Origin: Demequina iriomotensis
Lineage (GTDB): Bacteria; Actinomycetota; Actinomycetes; Actinomycetales; Demequinaceae
Assembly: GCF_000971395.1 (NCBI RefSeq)
Contig: NZ_BBME01000017.1
Coordinates: forward strand, 91,942-155,941
Length of the DNA: 64,000 bases
Reading direction: 5' to 3'
The notes under the pieces are model-generated. The model made no database searches. It saw only the letters and a list, made by a program, of their open reading frames with translations, and was not told where the DNA came from. Position 1 is the first letter of the stretch, and each line of letters begins with the position of its first letter. Below, in pieces: positions 8,432 to 17,221 of the stretch. The position numbers and the translations under genes were made by a program.

Positions 8432-9832
8432 TCACATCACCATCCAGCCGTTCGAGATCACCACACCCAGGACGATGAGCCCGACGAGCGACAGCAGGTA
8501 CACGAGCCAGCGGTAGCCGGCCTTGTGCGCCGCGATGACGATGCAGGCGACCGTGCCCGGGATGAGCGCGAGGCCGTACCGGCCGGTGGGGTTGGGGAAG
8601 TACTGCGGCACCGCCGTGCTGAGGTACGCCTGGATCTGCACCACGGTCGGATACAGCAGCGTCCCCGCGAGCACCATCCACCCGAGCGACCGCCGGGCCG
8701 GCTCCTTCGCGCAGGCGACGATCACCGCGAAGATCGCGCCGATGACGAGCACGTTGAGCAGGCGGGTCCACGACACCATGAGGGCGACGTTGAGCGGCTC
8801 CTGCAGGTAGTAGTCGGACGACAGGTTGAGGCCGTTGAAGGCCGTCTCGAGCCACTCGGAGCCCGGCAGACCCAGCACATCGCGCGTGTTGAGCCCCACG
8901 AGGGGGTTCTGCCAGTTCGGGTCGCCCCGTCCCCCCTGCCAGGCCTGCCACAGCGCGTAGGGCACGAGGATGGCGCCGGCCATCCCGCCGACGATCGCCG
9001 CATCGCGTGCTCGCGGGCGGCTGCGCGCCCAGTCGCGCACCATGCGGAAGGCGAGCAGCGCCCCGAGCGCGATGAACGGGATCGCCGCGATGGTCTTGGT
9101 CATGCCCGCGATGCCGGCGAGGACGGCCGCGAGCCGCCAGTCCGCATCGTCGTCGACGAAGATGCGCGCGGCGAGCCAGACCGCTGCCGCACCGATCACC
9201 ACCGAGGCCGCGTCGGGGTTCACCGTGGTGACCGCGTGGAGCACGCGCGGGAAGGCGGGCAGCAGCAGCGGCGCGATGATCGCCGCGGCCGGGTCGACGC
9301 GCCACCGGCGCAGCGCCACGAACATCATCTGCATGCCGAGCCCGAGCCACAGGACGCCCAGCAGCCGCGCCGCGGTGAGGAAGTCCACCGACGGGAGCAC
9401 GGCGGCGATCGCGCGCGCCGGCAGGCCGACCGCGACGTAGTACAGCGGCGGGTGCGAGAAGTTGTACTGCTGGCCCTCGTAGGGGAACTCCCACGCGTCG
9501 GCGTCCGCGCCGCATGCGGGGAGCGCGTAGCGCTCCTGCCCCACGCACGCCCACGTCTCGCGGATCTCCGGCGCGATGATCGCGCCCGCGTAGGGGATCT
9601 GGAAGTGCGAGGCCTGCCACGCGTAGTCGGCATGGGTCGGTTCGTCGATGCGTGACATCGCCGTGCCCGGCCCCAGCACCACCGGCACCACGATCGCCGT
9701 CGCGACCACCATGTAGAGCACCAGCACGGCGAGCCGCGAGCGCCGGGAGTCGCGGAACGATGCCGCCCATTCCTCGGCGATCCCGAGCCACTCCGAGGGC
9801 AACGGAGCCCTCTTCGCGTGCGTGACGGACAA
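8432..9832 (-). CDS. Multi-pass membrane protein, GT-C/DUF2142-like
   Basis: 466 residues with an N-terminal cytoplasmic segment, a first TM helix about residues 35-58, and around ten further hydrophobic helices. The first extracytoplasmic loop has RIDEPTHADYAWQ and later NFSHPPLYYVAVG and TTVNPDAASV, the pattern of DUF2142/GT-C glycosyltransferases, which use a lipid-linked sugar and an acidic loop motif (here DEP). It may therefore glycosylate a wall polymer or protein. The start is a TTG at 9832 with AGGAG five bases upstream. No other glycan gene adjoins it. Function is inferred from loop motifs only. Confidence 0.7.
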   Translation of the reverse strand: MSVTHAKRAPLPSEWLGIAEEWAASFRDSRRSRLAVLVLYMVVATAIVVPVVLGPGTAMSRIDEPTHADYAWQASHFQIPYAGAIIAPEIRETWACVGQERYALPACGADADAWEFPYEGQQYNFSHPPLYYVAVGLPARAIAAVLPSVDFLTAARLLGVLWLGLGMQMMFVALRRWRVDPAAAIIAPLLLPAFPRVLHAVTTVNPDAASVVIGAAAVWLAARIFVDDDADWRLAAVLAGIAGMTKTIAAIPFIALGALLAFRMVRDWARSRPRARDAAIVGGMAGAILVPYALWQAWQGGRGDPNWQNPLVGLNTRDVLGLPGSEWLETAFNGLNLSSDYYLQEPLNVALMVSWTRLLNVLVIGAIFAVIVACAKEPARRSLGWMVLAGTLLYPTVVQIQAYLSTAVPQYFPNPTGRYGLALIPGTVACIVIAAHKAGYRWLVYLLSLVGLIVLGVVISNGWMVM

Positions 9833-9878
9833 CGGCGCTCCTAGCGTGAGGGGATGGCGCCGGCGAGGCGCGATGCAC

Positions 9879-9908
9879 GCATCGTATCCGCGCTACCGGG
9901 GACGATGC
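9879..9908. repeat. Imperfect pair of dispersed motif
   Basis: GCATCGTATCC (9879-9889, one inserted base pattern) faces an exact GGACGATGC (9900-9908) in the gap between the GT-C-like gene and tRNA-Leu. It can fold as an imperfect hairpin. Confidence 0.5.
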
Positions 9909-9954
9909 GCGGCGCGAGCGGTCCCAGGGTGTCGCGATCGGTGGCCGGGAACGC

Positions 9955-9986
9955 CGAAGGCCCCGACCTTGCGGTCGGGGCCTTCG
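9955..9986 (-). terminator. Terminator hairpin of tRNA-Leu
   Basis: A 14-bp perfect stem, 9955-9968 paired with 9973-9986, with loop TTGC, ends 6 nt beyond the tRNA 3' end on the minus strand. It is GC-rich and lacks a U-run, as usual for actinomycete terminators. Confidence 0.8.
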
Positions 9987-9991
9987 TGTGG

Positions 9992-10076
9992 TGTCCGAGG
10001 GGGGACTTGAACCCCCACGCCCTATACGGGCACTAGCACCTCAAGCTAGCGCGTCTGCCAATTCCGCCACCCGGAC
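9992..10076 (-). tRNA. tRNA-Leu (anticodon GAG)
   Basis: An 85-nt class II tRNA. The acceptor stem pairs GTCCGGG with CTCGGAC (one G-U pair). The anticodon arm is CTAGC-TTGAGGT-GCTAG, which places GAG at positions 34-36 and reads CUC and CUU leucine codons. A long variable arm follows, then the T arm with GTTCAAGTC. CCA is not encoded (CAC follows the discriminator A). No integrase or duplicated 3' end is nearby, so it is not an occupied attachment site here. Confidence 0.95.
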
Positions 10077-10181
10077 AGGTGGTCCGAGGTGCTCTTCCGA
10101 GCTCCTCAGCGCGAGAAGAACTTTAGCACGGCATGGAGACGGCTCTTGACCACTTTCGCGTATGACGCCGTGATACCTCCG

Positions 10182-10325
10182 TCATGTGAAGATGCTGACG
10201 CCTCCCGGTCCCACCAGCAGCCCCACGACGATGAGGACGACGCCCCACAGGATCTGCTTCTGGAACAGGCGGATGATCCCCGCGACGACGAGGATCACGG
10301 CGAGGATCCACAGGATGAAGGCCAT
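10182..10325 (-). CDS. 47-residue hydrophobic membrane protein ending in GPGGVSIF
   Basis: Short gene encoding one long hydrophobic N-terminal helix (MAFILWILAVILVVAGIIR), a short polar turn (LFQKQI) and a second hydrophobic helix, ending GPGGVSIFT. Small two-helix proteins with this GPGG end are frequent in actinomycetes; I recall them as an unnamed DUF family without known function. A ribosome site (AAAGGAAAG) lies 5 nt before the ATG at 10325, which supports it as a real gene. It sits alone between tRNA-Leu and the small membrane protein on the other strand. Confidence 0.75.
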   Translation of the reverse strand: MAFILWILAVILVVAGIIRLFQKQILWGVVLIVVGLLVGPGGVSIFT

Positions 10326-10490
10326 TGCTCTTTCCTTTCGATCGGACATGCGATGTCAGGTCATGCACTGGGGACAACCGTCGGCGACGCCCCAGGTATT
10401 CCGCGCCCCCTGCCCATGGTCGCTCAGATCCCGCGTTCCCGCGCGGCGACCCGGGGGACCTTGGACCCTCGCGTGCGGAGGGTGCGGGCG

Positions 10491-10504
10491 TAGCGTGAAA
10501 GGAG
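10491..10504 (+). promoter_or_regulatory. -10 box and SD-like sequence ahead of small membrane protein
   Basis: TAGCGT (10491-10496) resembles the -10 boxes of the window and is followed by AAAGGAGG (10497-10504). The purine run is 35 nt from the ATG at 10540, too far to serve it, so the true start of the gene or the role of this run is unclear. Confidence 0.35.
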
Positions 10505-10539
10505 GTCCCCGGGGTCTGCACAGCGGCAGGGGGTGGACC

Positions 10540-10911
10540 ATGATCGCGTCGACCAGGGACGTGCTCGCGACCTTCTTCGTCGCCGGTGCCGCGGCGCTCG
10601 CCTGGGCGCACGCGACCGCCGCGGATCTCCCCTTCACGGGATCGGCGCGGGCGACCGCGGCCCTGATCTTCGTCTTCGGCCTGGGCGCGTGCACCACGGG
10701 ATCCGCCGACTCGTGGGAGCCCGAAAGGGGACGCCGGCGCTGGTATCACCGTGTGGGCGGAGCGCTCGGCCTCGTGGCTGTGGCCGCGCTCGTGTGGGCG
10801 CTGGCCACGGGCGCCACCGCCGCGGTGGTCGCTCTCGCTGCGGTGGTCGGCGTGACGTGGCTGATGGCGACCGTGCGGCATCTGGTCACGCCGGCGGCGC
10901 CTGCATCGTGA
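10540..10911 (+). CDS. Small four-helix membrane protein
   Basis: 123 residues with four hydrophobic helices (about 8-26, 36-52, 70-88 and 90-108) and a polar arginine-rich loop (EPERGRRRW) between the second and third. No family recognised. The 3' end overlaps the convergent KAP NTPase gene by 26 bp (10886-10911), so the two mRNAs are complementary at their ends. The start is uncertain, because only a weak GGGTGG precedes the ATG. Confidence 0.6.
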   Translation: MIASTRDVLATFFVAGAAALAWAHATAADLPFTGSARATAALIFVFGLGACTTGSADSWEPERGRRRWYHRVGGALGLVAVAALVWALATGATAAVVALAAVVGVTWLMATVRHLVTPAAPAS

Positions 10912-13783
10912 CGCCCGCCGTGTGGAAGGCGTACCGGCGCACGGTGCCCAGCCAGCGACCGGCGTCGGCGCACGTCAGGCGCCCGCCGCCCGCCGCCTCC
11001 ACCAGTCCGCGAGGGCCGTCCGCGAGGTCGTGAGCGATGGCCGCGAGCGTCACGGCGTCGCCTCCCGCCTCGATGCGCGCGAACAGCGCGCCCGCGTGCT
11101 CCGGCAGCGCCACCTGAGCGGCGAGCAGCAGCACCAGGCATCCGCGCTCGGAGTCGGACGAGTCGGTGCCGCTCGGGTCGGCCGTCGCACGAATGAGCCG
11201 GTAGAGGTTCACCAGGCGCACGGCGTTGCGAGGCGAGCCGAGGTGGCGCATCACGGTGGCGAGCGCCTCGACCTCGCGCCGTGTGAGCTGCAAGGCGCGC
11301 GCCGCGAGCTCCGGCGCGGGGACGCGCGGCACCGCGTCCACGCCCGCCCGCCTGGGGCGCCGCGTAGGCGCCGCGGACGGTGCCTTGCGCGCCGCCTCGC
11401 CCCCTCCATCGTCCCGCCTCCGCTCCTCGGGAGGAGTGCCGTAGTCCTCCCCGGCGCCGGTGGCGGGCTCGCCCTCGGCGACGAGCGGCCCCACGAGGTC
11501 CCGCACGAAGACGTCGTAGTCGTCGACCGCACGGAAGTCAGGGATCCGGTAGGCGATCTGGAAGATCTTCTCGAGGTACTCGACGGTGGTCGCGGCCGCG
11601 GCGGCCTCGCCCGCGCGCGCGAACTGGTCGGGGAACTGGCGCACGAGCGAGCGTTCGAGCCAGCGCGGATCGACCGCCACGATCACCACGAACGAGGACT
11701 CGGCGAGCAGTAGGTGGACGGTCTCGAGCACCTCGATCACGCGGTCCGGCCGGCACCGGTCGAGATCGTCGACGTAGAGCACGATGCGCTCGGTGCCCGG
11801 CACGCGGGCGAGCGAGCGGAAGAGCCGCCGCAGCTGATCCTGCGCCACCGCGTGCAGGCCCAACCGGTCCACGAGCGCGGCATCGCCGATGAACTCGCGC
11901 GCGAGCTCGACCGCGGATGCGGTAGCGAGCCTCTCGCGCCGCAGCTCGAGGGCCGTGAGCTCGGCATCCATCGCCGCCAGGCGTCGGTCGCGCGCCTCCT
12001 TGACCTCACCGACGCGGCGCAGCGCGGCACGCACGGGCGCGGCGAATGCGAGCGCGCCCACCACCCCGGCCGCGGCCTGCGCGAGGGGTTGCGTGAGGCC
12101 GGAGACGATCGCCCACGTCGCGGCGGCGGCCACGACGAGCGCGCCGGCGACGAGCGCGGCGCGCTCGCGCGCCCGGAGCACCCGCCAGCGGCTCGCGAAC
12201 GCCTTCGCGCCCGTGACCTCGGTGCCCAAGGTCGCGAGGTCGAGGGACTTGAGGTGCTCGTTGCCGGCGAGGATGTGCGCGACCTCGGGCAGGACGCGCA
12301 CCGCCGGGTCCTTGACGATGTCGTCCCGTTCGCGCTGGAGCTCGGCGATGCGCCTGTCGACGTCGTGGACGATGGGCCGCGCGAGTCCGTCGACGTCGGC
12401 GAGCTCGACCCAGAGCGCGTGAAGCAGGCTCGCGAGGAGATCCGTCTCGGCGTAGTGCCACGCGTTGAACGTCACCTGACGGATGCGCGACACGAAGCCG
12501 GGGCGTCCCTCGTAGCCCCGCACCGAGGACTCGAGCTGACGCATGAAGGAGGACTTGCCGGCCCCCCACTCGCCGAACACGGCGACCGCGAGCGGCGGCG
12601 TGCACTCCTGCGAGGCGAGCAGCGCGGCCATGGCCTCCACGTCGGCACGCGAGCGCCCGAGGGTGTCGGTGGCGTTCGGCGCGTCCGCGGCGAAGCCGGC
12701 GGTCACGGGTCCGGTCGCCGGCGCGTCCGCCGCGGTGGTCGCGGTCGCGGTCGCACGAGCCTTGCCTGACCCGACGCTCAGCACCCGCGCCCAGGCGACG
12801 AGGTCCTCGCGGTGCGGCTTGTCGAGCAGCGCCTGGTACAGCACGGTCCGCAGGTCCGCCTCGACCCCGAACGCCGCGAGCACGTCCCTCGAGAGCGCAT
12901 CGTCCCTCACCGCGACGGCCGCAAGATGATGCGACCACAGCTCCTGACCGCGCACCTCGCGACGGACGGAGTCCGCTTCCGCGACGACGTGCGCGACGAG
13001 CGGATCCGTCGCCGCGACGTTCGCGCGGCTCTCGACGTCGTCGATCGTCACGCCGAACTGCTCGGGCATCGCGCGCCACCGGCTGGGCGAGCCCGCCGCC
13101 TCGTGCAGGGCGTACGTGATCCCCTCGGGCAGCCTGCGGCGGTCGAGCCGCGTGACGGAGGGCCGCACGATGGCGGCGAGCAGCAGGTGCAGCCGATCGA
13201 CCGCGGGATCACCGCGCGTCCGTGCGATCTGCGCGGCGATCGCGAGCAGCTCGAGCGCGCCGGGCCGCACCGCGATGGCGTCCGGCAGCGGAGGGGCCAT
13301 CACGGGTGGCTCCGCGTCACGCGCGTCCATCTGCGTCTCGAGCTCGTCGAGGATCCCCGAGAGCGTCTCCGACGAGGCCTCCGCGGGCGAGGCGGCGAGC
13401 TCGTGGAGGCGGGTGACCAGGCGACCGATCCCCTGGGGATCGGAACCGTCGAGCCAGCCCCTGAGGTCGACAGGATCGCTGGCGCGCAGGCTGGCCGGGA
13501 GCTCCGCCCCGTCGCCGAGGAGCGCGACCAGCCCGTGCCCCGAGGCCAGCGCGATGCGGGCCTCCATGAGGAGCCGGTCATCGAGCTCGGCCATGATCGA
13601 CCACAGCACGAGGTCGATGGGACCGTCGGCGTCCGCGGAGGAATCCGGCGGCTCGGGCGACTCGTGATCGGGGCGCGTGCGTGCCCGGATTCCCACGTCC
13701 TCGAGCGCCTGCATGACCCGCTCAGCGTCGAGGTCGTCCCCTCGCGCGAAGCGCAACGTCACCGTGATCGGGCCGGCGGCCAT
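10886..13783 (-). CDS. TIR-like / Clp-N-like / KAP P-loop NTPase fusion protein
   Basis: 965 residues. About 1-130 looks like a degenerate TIR-type domain (ITVTLRFARGDDLDAE, then IDLVLWS, LLMEARIALASG and LVALLGDGAELPASL). About 173-330 resembles two Clp-N repeats (GALELLAIAAQIARTRG..., second copy ending LSRDVLAAFGVEADL). The KAP NTPase domain follows: Walker A GEWGAGKSSF near 404, the family FNAWHYAETDLLASLL motif, two inserted TM helices near 540-585, and Walker B RIVLYVDDLDRCRPDRV near 665-680. A disordered linker near 780-825 precedes a C-terminal helical lid. KAP NTPases are membrane-associated and often occur in prokaryotic conflict systems; with a TIR-like head, a defence or stress-sensing role is plausible but unproven. 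It lies 63 bp after dnaE2 on the same strand. Confidence 0.8.
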   Translation of the reverse strand: MAAGPITVTLRFARGDDLDAERVMQALEDVGIRARTRPDHESPEPPDSSADADGPIDLVLWSIMAELDDRLLMEARIALASGHGLVALLGDGAELPASLRASDPVDLRGWLDGSDPQGIGRLVTRLHELAASPAEASSETLSGILDELETQMDARDAEPPVMAPPLPDAIAVRPGALELLAIAAQIARTRGDPAVDRLHLLLAAIVRPSVTRLDRRRLPEGITYALHEAAGSPSRWRAMPEQFGVTIDDVESRANVAATDPLVAHVVAEADSVRREVRGQELWSHHLAAVAVRDDALSRDVLAAFGVEADLRTVLYQALLDKPHREDLVAWARVLSVGSGKARATATATTAADAPATGPVTAGFAADAPNATDTLGRSRADVEAMAALLASQECTPPLAVAVFGEWGAGKSSFMRQLESSVRGYEGRPGFVSRIRQVTFNAWHYAETDLLASLLHALWVELADVDGLARPIVHDVDRRIAELQRERDDIVKDPAVRVLPEVAHILAGNEHLKSLDLATLGTEVTGAKAFASRWRVLRARERAALVAGALVVAAAATWAIVSGLTQPLAQAAAGVVGALAFAAPVRAALRRVGEVKEARDRRLAAMDAELTALELRRERLATASAVELAREFIGDAALVDRLGLHAVAQDQLRRLFRSLARVPGTERIVLYVDDLDRCRPDRVIEVLETVHLLLAESSFVVIVAVDPRWLERSLVRQFPDQFARAGEAAAAATTVEYLEKIFQIAYRIPDFRAVDDYDVFVRDLVGPLVAEGEPATGAGEDYGTPPEERRRDDGGGEAARKAPSAAPTRRPRRAGVDAVPRVPAPELAARALQLTRREVEALATVMRHLGSPRNAVRLVNLYRLIRATADPSGTDSSDSERGCLVLLLAAQVALPEHAGALFARIEAGGDAVTLAAIAHDLADGPRGLVEAAGGGRLTCADAGRWLGTVRRYAFHTAGVTMQAPPA

Positions 13784-13846
13784 AGTGCATTGTCACCACG
13801 GCGCCGCTCGAACGTCCAGGCATGAGGCGGTGTCGGGGGCTGCGGC

Positions 13847-16800
13847 TCACCGGAAGTCCCGCGAGCGCGACGGCACCTTGAGGGACATCGGCGACAGGTG
13901 CTCGGCGACCAGGTTGGTCGCGTTGTCCGCGCGCTCGATCCGGCCGCGGATGATGAGCGCGGGCGAGCGACGCGCGACCGCCTGGAACCTCTTCCACACG
14001 CCGACCGAGCAGATGACGTTGAGGAAGCCCGTCTCGTCCTCGAGCGAGATGAAGGTGACGCCGCGCGCGGTGCCCGGCCGCTGACGATGCGTCACCACCC
14101 CCGCGACGGTGACGCGGCGCTCCGCCTCGTGGGTGAGCACGTCCGCGACCCGCAGCACGCCCGCCTTGTCGAGCCCCTCGCGGACGAACATGGTCGGATA
14201 GCCCTCGACCGACACCCCCGAGGCCCACACGTCGGCCACGGCCTCCTCGACCAGGCTCATGCCCGGCAGCGTGGGCGCCTGCGCGCCCGGCACGGTGCCG
14301 GGCAACGTGTCGGGTCCCTCGCGCGACAGCACGCCCGAGGCCCACAGCGCCTCGCGGCGCGTGACGCCGAGCGCCTCGAGCGCCCCTGCCGTGGCCAGCG
14401 CCTCCCACTGCGCCGTCGACAGCCCCTTCTCCGGGGCGAGGCCGGCCTTGCCGAAGACGCCCGTGGGCCGGATGCGCACCCGCCGGGCCATGTCGTGCAG
14501 GTCCGCGAACGGGCGCTCGGCGCGCGCGGCGACGATGGCCGCCGCCGCATCGTCCCCGAGGCCGCGCACCGCGCCGAGGCCCATGCGCACCCCGAGGAGC
14601 GGGTCCACCCTCACCAGCTGTGCCATCTCCTCGCGCCGCTCCCCCGGCGCCTCGAACGGCCGCTCGAGCTCCTCGACGCGCGCGAGCGCCTCGGAGCGGA
14701 CCACGCAGGGACGCAGGATCGCCTGCCCGTGGCGTCGCGCATCGGCGGCGAGCGACTGCGGCGAGTAGAAGCCCATGGGCTGCGCCGCGAGCAGGCCGGC
14801 GTAGAACGCGGCCGGCCGGTGGACCTTGAGCCAGCTCGACGCGTAGACCAGGTAGGCGAACGAGAACGAGTGCGACTCCGGGAAGCCGAAGTCCGAGAAC
14901 GCCTTGAGCTTGTCGAAGATCTGGTGAGCGACGTCGGCGGTGATGCCGCGCTCGTTCGCACCCACCATGAAGCGGGCCCGCAACGCCTCCATGCGCTCGG
15001 GGCTGCGCTTGGAGCCCATGGCGCGGCGCAGCTGGTCCGCGAGGGCGCCGTCGAAGCCCGCGGTGTCCATCGCCATCTGCATGAGCTGCTCCTGGAACAG
15101 CGGCACCCCGAGCGTCTTGCCCAGCGACTTCTCCAGCAGGGGATGGAGGTAGGTGACCTCCTCCCGCCCGCGGGCCCGGTTGATGTACGGATGCACCGAG
15201 CCTCCCTGGATGGGTCCGGGCCGGATGAGCGCGACCTCCACGACGATGTCGTAGAACTTCTGCGGCCGCAGGCGCGGCAGGGTCGCCATCTGGGCGCGCG
15301 ACTCGACCTGGAACACACCCACCGTGTCGGCGGCGCACAGCAGCTCGTACACCGCGGGGTCCTCCTGCGGCAGGGAGTGCAGGCCCAGGTCCTCGCCGCG
15401 CACCTCATGCATGTACCGGAACGCGTACTTGAGCGCCGAGAGCATGCCCAGGCCCAGCAGGTCGAACTTCACCAGGCCCGCGTCGGCGCAGTCGTCCTTG
15501 TCCCACTGCAGGACGGTGCGCCCGGGCATGCGCGCCCACTCGACCGGGCACACGTCGATGACCGGCCTGTCGCACAGCACCATGCCTCCCGGGTGGATGC
15601 CCAGGTGGCGGGGCAGGCGCATGAGGCGGTCCGCGAGGTCGAGCACGGTGGAGGGGATGTGCTCGAGATCCTGCGTCGGCGGCGGCTCCGGCCACATCGC
15701 GTCGCGCTGCTGGGCCGCCCACTCCTCCTGCTTCTCGGCGGGCACGCGCAGCGCGCTCCACCGGTCGATCGACTTGGACCACGCGTCCTGCTGGCCCACG
15801 TCGAAGCCGAGCGCTCGCGCCGCGTCCCGCACCGCGGAGCGCGGCCGGTACTGGATGACGTTCGCCACCATCGCCGCGTTGATGCGGCCGTGGCGCTGGA
15901 AGACGTACTGGATGACCTCCTCGCGGCGGTCGGACTCGATGTCGACGTCGATGTCCGGCGGCCCGTCGCGCTCGGGCGCGAGGAAGCGCTCGAACAGCAG
16001 ACCGTGCGTGACGGCGTCCACCGCGGTGACCCCGAGCGCGAAGCACACGGCGCTGTTGGCCGCGGAGCCGCGCCCCTGGCACAGGATGTCCGCGCGACGG
16101 CAGAACGCCACGATGTCCTGGACGATGAGGAAGTAGCCGGGGAAGTCGAGCGCCTCGATCACCGCGAGTTCGTGCTCGATCTGTCTCCACGCCCCCGGCA
16201 CCCGCTCGGCGTCGGGCGGGCCGTAGCGCTCCCGCGCACCCCGGTAGGTGAGCTCGCGCAGCCAGGTCGCCTCGGTGTGGCCGGCCGGGACGGGGTACGG
16301 AGGCAGGTGCGGCGCCACCAGGTCGAGGTCGAACGCGCACTCGGCGGCGAGGCGTGCCGCGGTGGTGACGGCCTGCGGGTGACGCCGATGCCGGAAGGCC
16401 ATCTCCCCCGCGCTGCGCAGGTGCTGGCCCGGGGATCCCGGCAGCCACCCGTCCATGTCGTCGAGCGAGGACCGCGCCCGCACGGCGGCGAGGGCGCCCG
16501 CGAGGTCGGCGTCGCGCGGGGTCGCGTAGTGCGCGTTGGTGGTCGCCACGAGGGGCAGCGAGGCCTCGAAGGCGAGGTCGGCCAGCGCGGCGTTGATCTC
16601 GGAGTCGTACGGCGAGCCGGTATCGGTGATCTCGACGGCCACGCCCTCGCGCCCGAACAGCGCGACCAGCCGATCGAGCTCGGCCGTCGCCGCCGCATAG
16701 CCCTCGCGCGAGACCCCTCCGCCGAGCGCGGCGCCGCCGGGCCCGACCAGCGCGGAGCGGACCGCCCCCTTGCGGCAGCCGGTCAGCACCAGCAGGTCCC

Positions 16801-17221
16801 CGCCGCCCGCCTCGGCGAGCGTCTCGAGCGTGTAACGGGCCAGCCCCTTCTCGCCGGTCGCGAGATGAGCCATCCCGATCGCGTGGCTGAGCCGGGAGTA
16901 GCCGCGCGCGCCGCGCGCCAGCACGACCAGGTGCGAGGCGCGCGGGTCGGGCACGCCGGTGGGCGGGTCGAGCACCGGCCGCCCGCCGGGCCCGTCCACC
17001 GCGAGGCTCAGCTCGGCACCGAACACGGTGGGGAGCCCGATCTCCCGTGCCGCGCCGGCGAAGCGCACCGCGCCGTAGAGGCCGTCATGATCGGTGATCG
17101 CGAGCGCGGTCAGTCCCAGCCGCCCGGCCTCCGCGGCCATCTCCTCCGGCTGGCTCGCGCCGTCGAGGAAGCTGAACGCGCTGTGGGCGTGCAGCTCCGC
17201 GTACTCCGGGAGGTCAGTCAT
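13847..17221 (-). CDS. dnaE2: Error-prone DNA polymerase III alpha subunit DnaE2
   Basis: 1124 residues. N-terminal PHP domain (ELHAHSAFSFLDGAS at about 8-22), palm with the catalytic acids in PDIDVDIESDRREE near 420, fingers, tandem helix-hairpin-helix region and a C-terminal OB fold (VTVAGVVTHRQRPG). The shorter length and absence of the tau-binding tail separate it from replicative DnaE. DnaE2 extends past lesions, causing damage-induced mutation, together with ImuB and ImuA'. Start ATG at 17221 overlaps the imuB end by 8 bp. Expression should follow the LexA boxes at 19634-19661 through the three-gene operon. It contains a dispersed-motif copy at 14547-14555. Confidence 0.95.
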   Translation of the reverse strand: MTDLPEYAELHAHSAFSFLDGASQPEEMAAEAGRLGLTALAITDHDGLYGAVRFAGAAREIGLPTVFGAELSLAVDGPGGRPVLDPPTGVPDPRASHLVVLARGARGYSRLSHAIGMAHLATGEKGLARYTLETLAEAGGGDLLVLTGCRKGAVRSALVGPGGAALGGGVSREGYAAATAELDRLVALFGREGVAVEITDTGSPYDSEINAALADLAFEASLPLVATTNAHYATPRDADLAGALAAVRARSSLDDMDGWLPGSPGQHLRSAGEMAFRHRRHPQAVTTAARLAAECAFDLDLVAPHLPPYPVPAGHTEATWLRELTYRGARERYGPPDAERVPGAWRQIEHELAVIEALDFPGYFLIVQDIVAFCRRADILCQGRGSAANSAVCFALGVTAVDAVTHGLLFERFLAPERDGPPDIDVDIESDRREEVIQYVFQRHGRINAAMVANVIQYRPRSAVRDAARALGFDVGQQDAWSKSIDRWSALRVPAEKQEEWAAQQRDAMWPEPPPTQDLEHIPSTVLDLADRLMRLPRHLGIHPGGMVLCDRPVIDVCPVEWARMPGRTVLQWDKDDCADAGLVKFDLLGLGMLSALKYAFRYMHEVRGEDLGLHSLPQEDPAVYELLCAADTVGVFQVESRAQMATLPRLRPQKFYDIVVEVALIRPGPIQGGSVHPYINRARGREEVTYLHPLLEKSLGKTLGVPLFQEQLMQMAMDTAGFDGALADQLRRAMGSKRSPERMEALRARFMVGANERGITADVAHQIFDKLKAFSDFGFPESHSFSFAYLVYASSWLKVHRPAAFYAGLLAAQPMGFYSPQSLAADARRHGQAILRPCVVRSEALARVEELERPFEAPGERREEMAQLVRVDPLLGVRMGLGAVRGLGDDAAAAIVAARAERPFADLHDMARRVRIRPTGVFGKAGLAPEKGLSTAQWEALATAGALEALGVTRREALWASGVLSREGPDTLPGTVPGAQAPTLPGMSLVEEAVADVWASGVSVEGYPTMFVREGLDKAGVLRVADVLTHEAERRVTVAGVVTHRQRPGTARGVTFISLEDETGFLNVICSVGVWKRFQAVARRSPALIIRGRIERADNATNLVAEHLSPMSLKVPSRSRDFR

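Noticed and set aside
9992..10076. tRNA-Leu as an attachment site of an integrated element
   Set aside because: No integrase gene, no duplicated tRNA 3' end, and ordinary genes on both sides.
13808..13813. TCGAAC upstream of the KAP gene as a LexA box
   Set aside because: Only a half site; there is no GTTCGA at the needed spacing.
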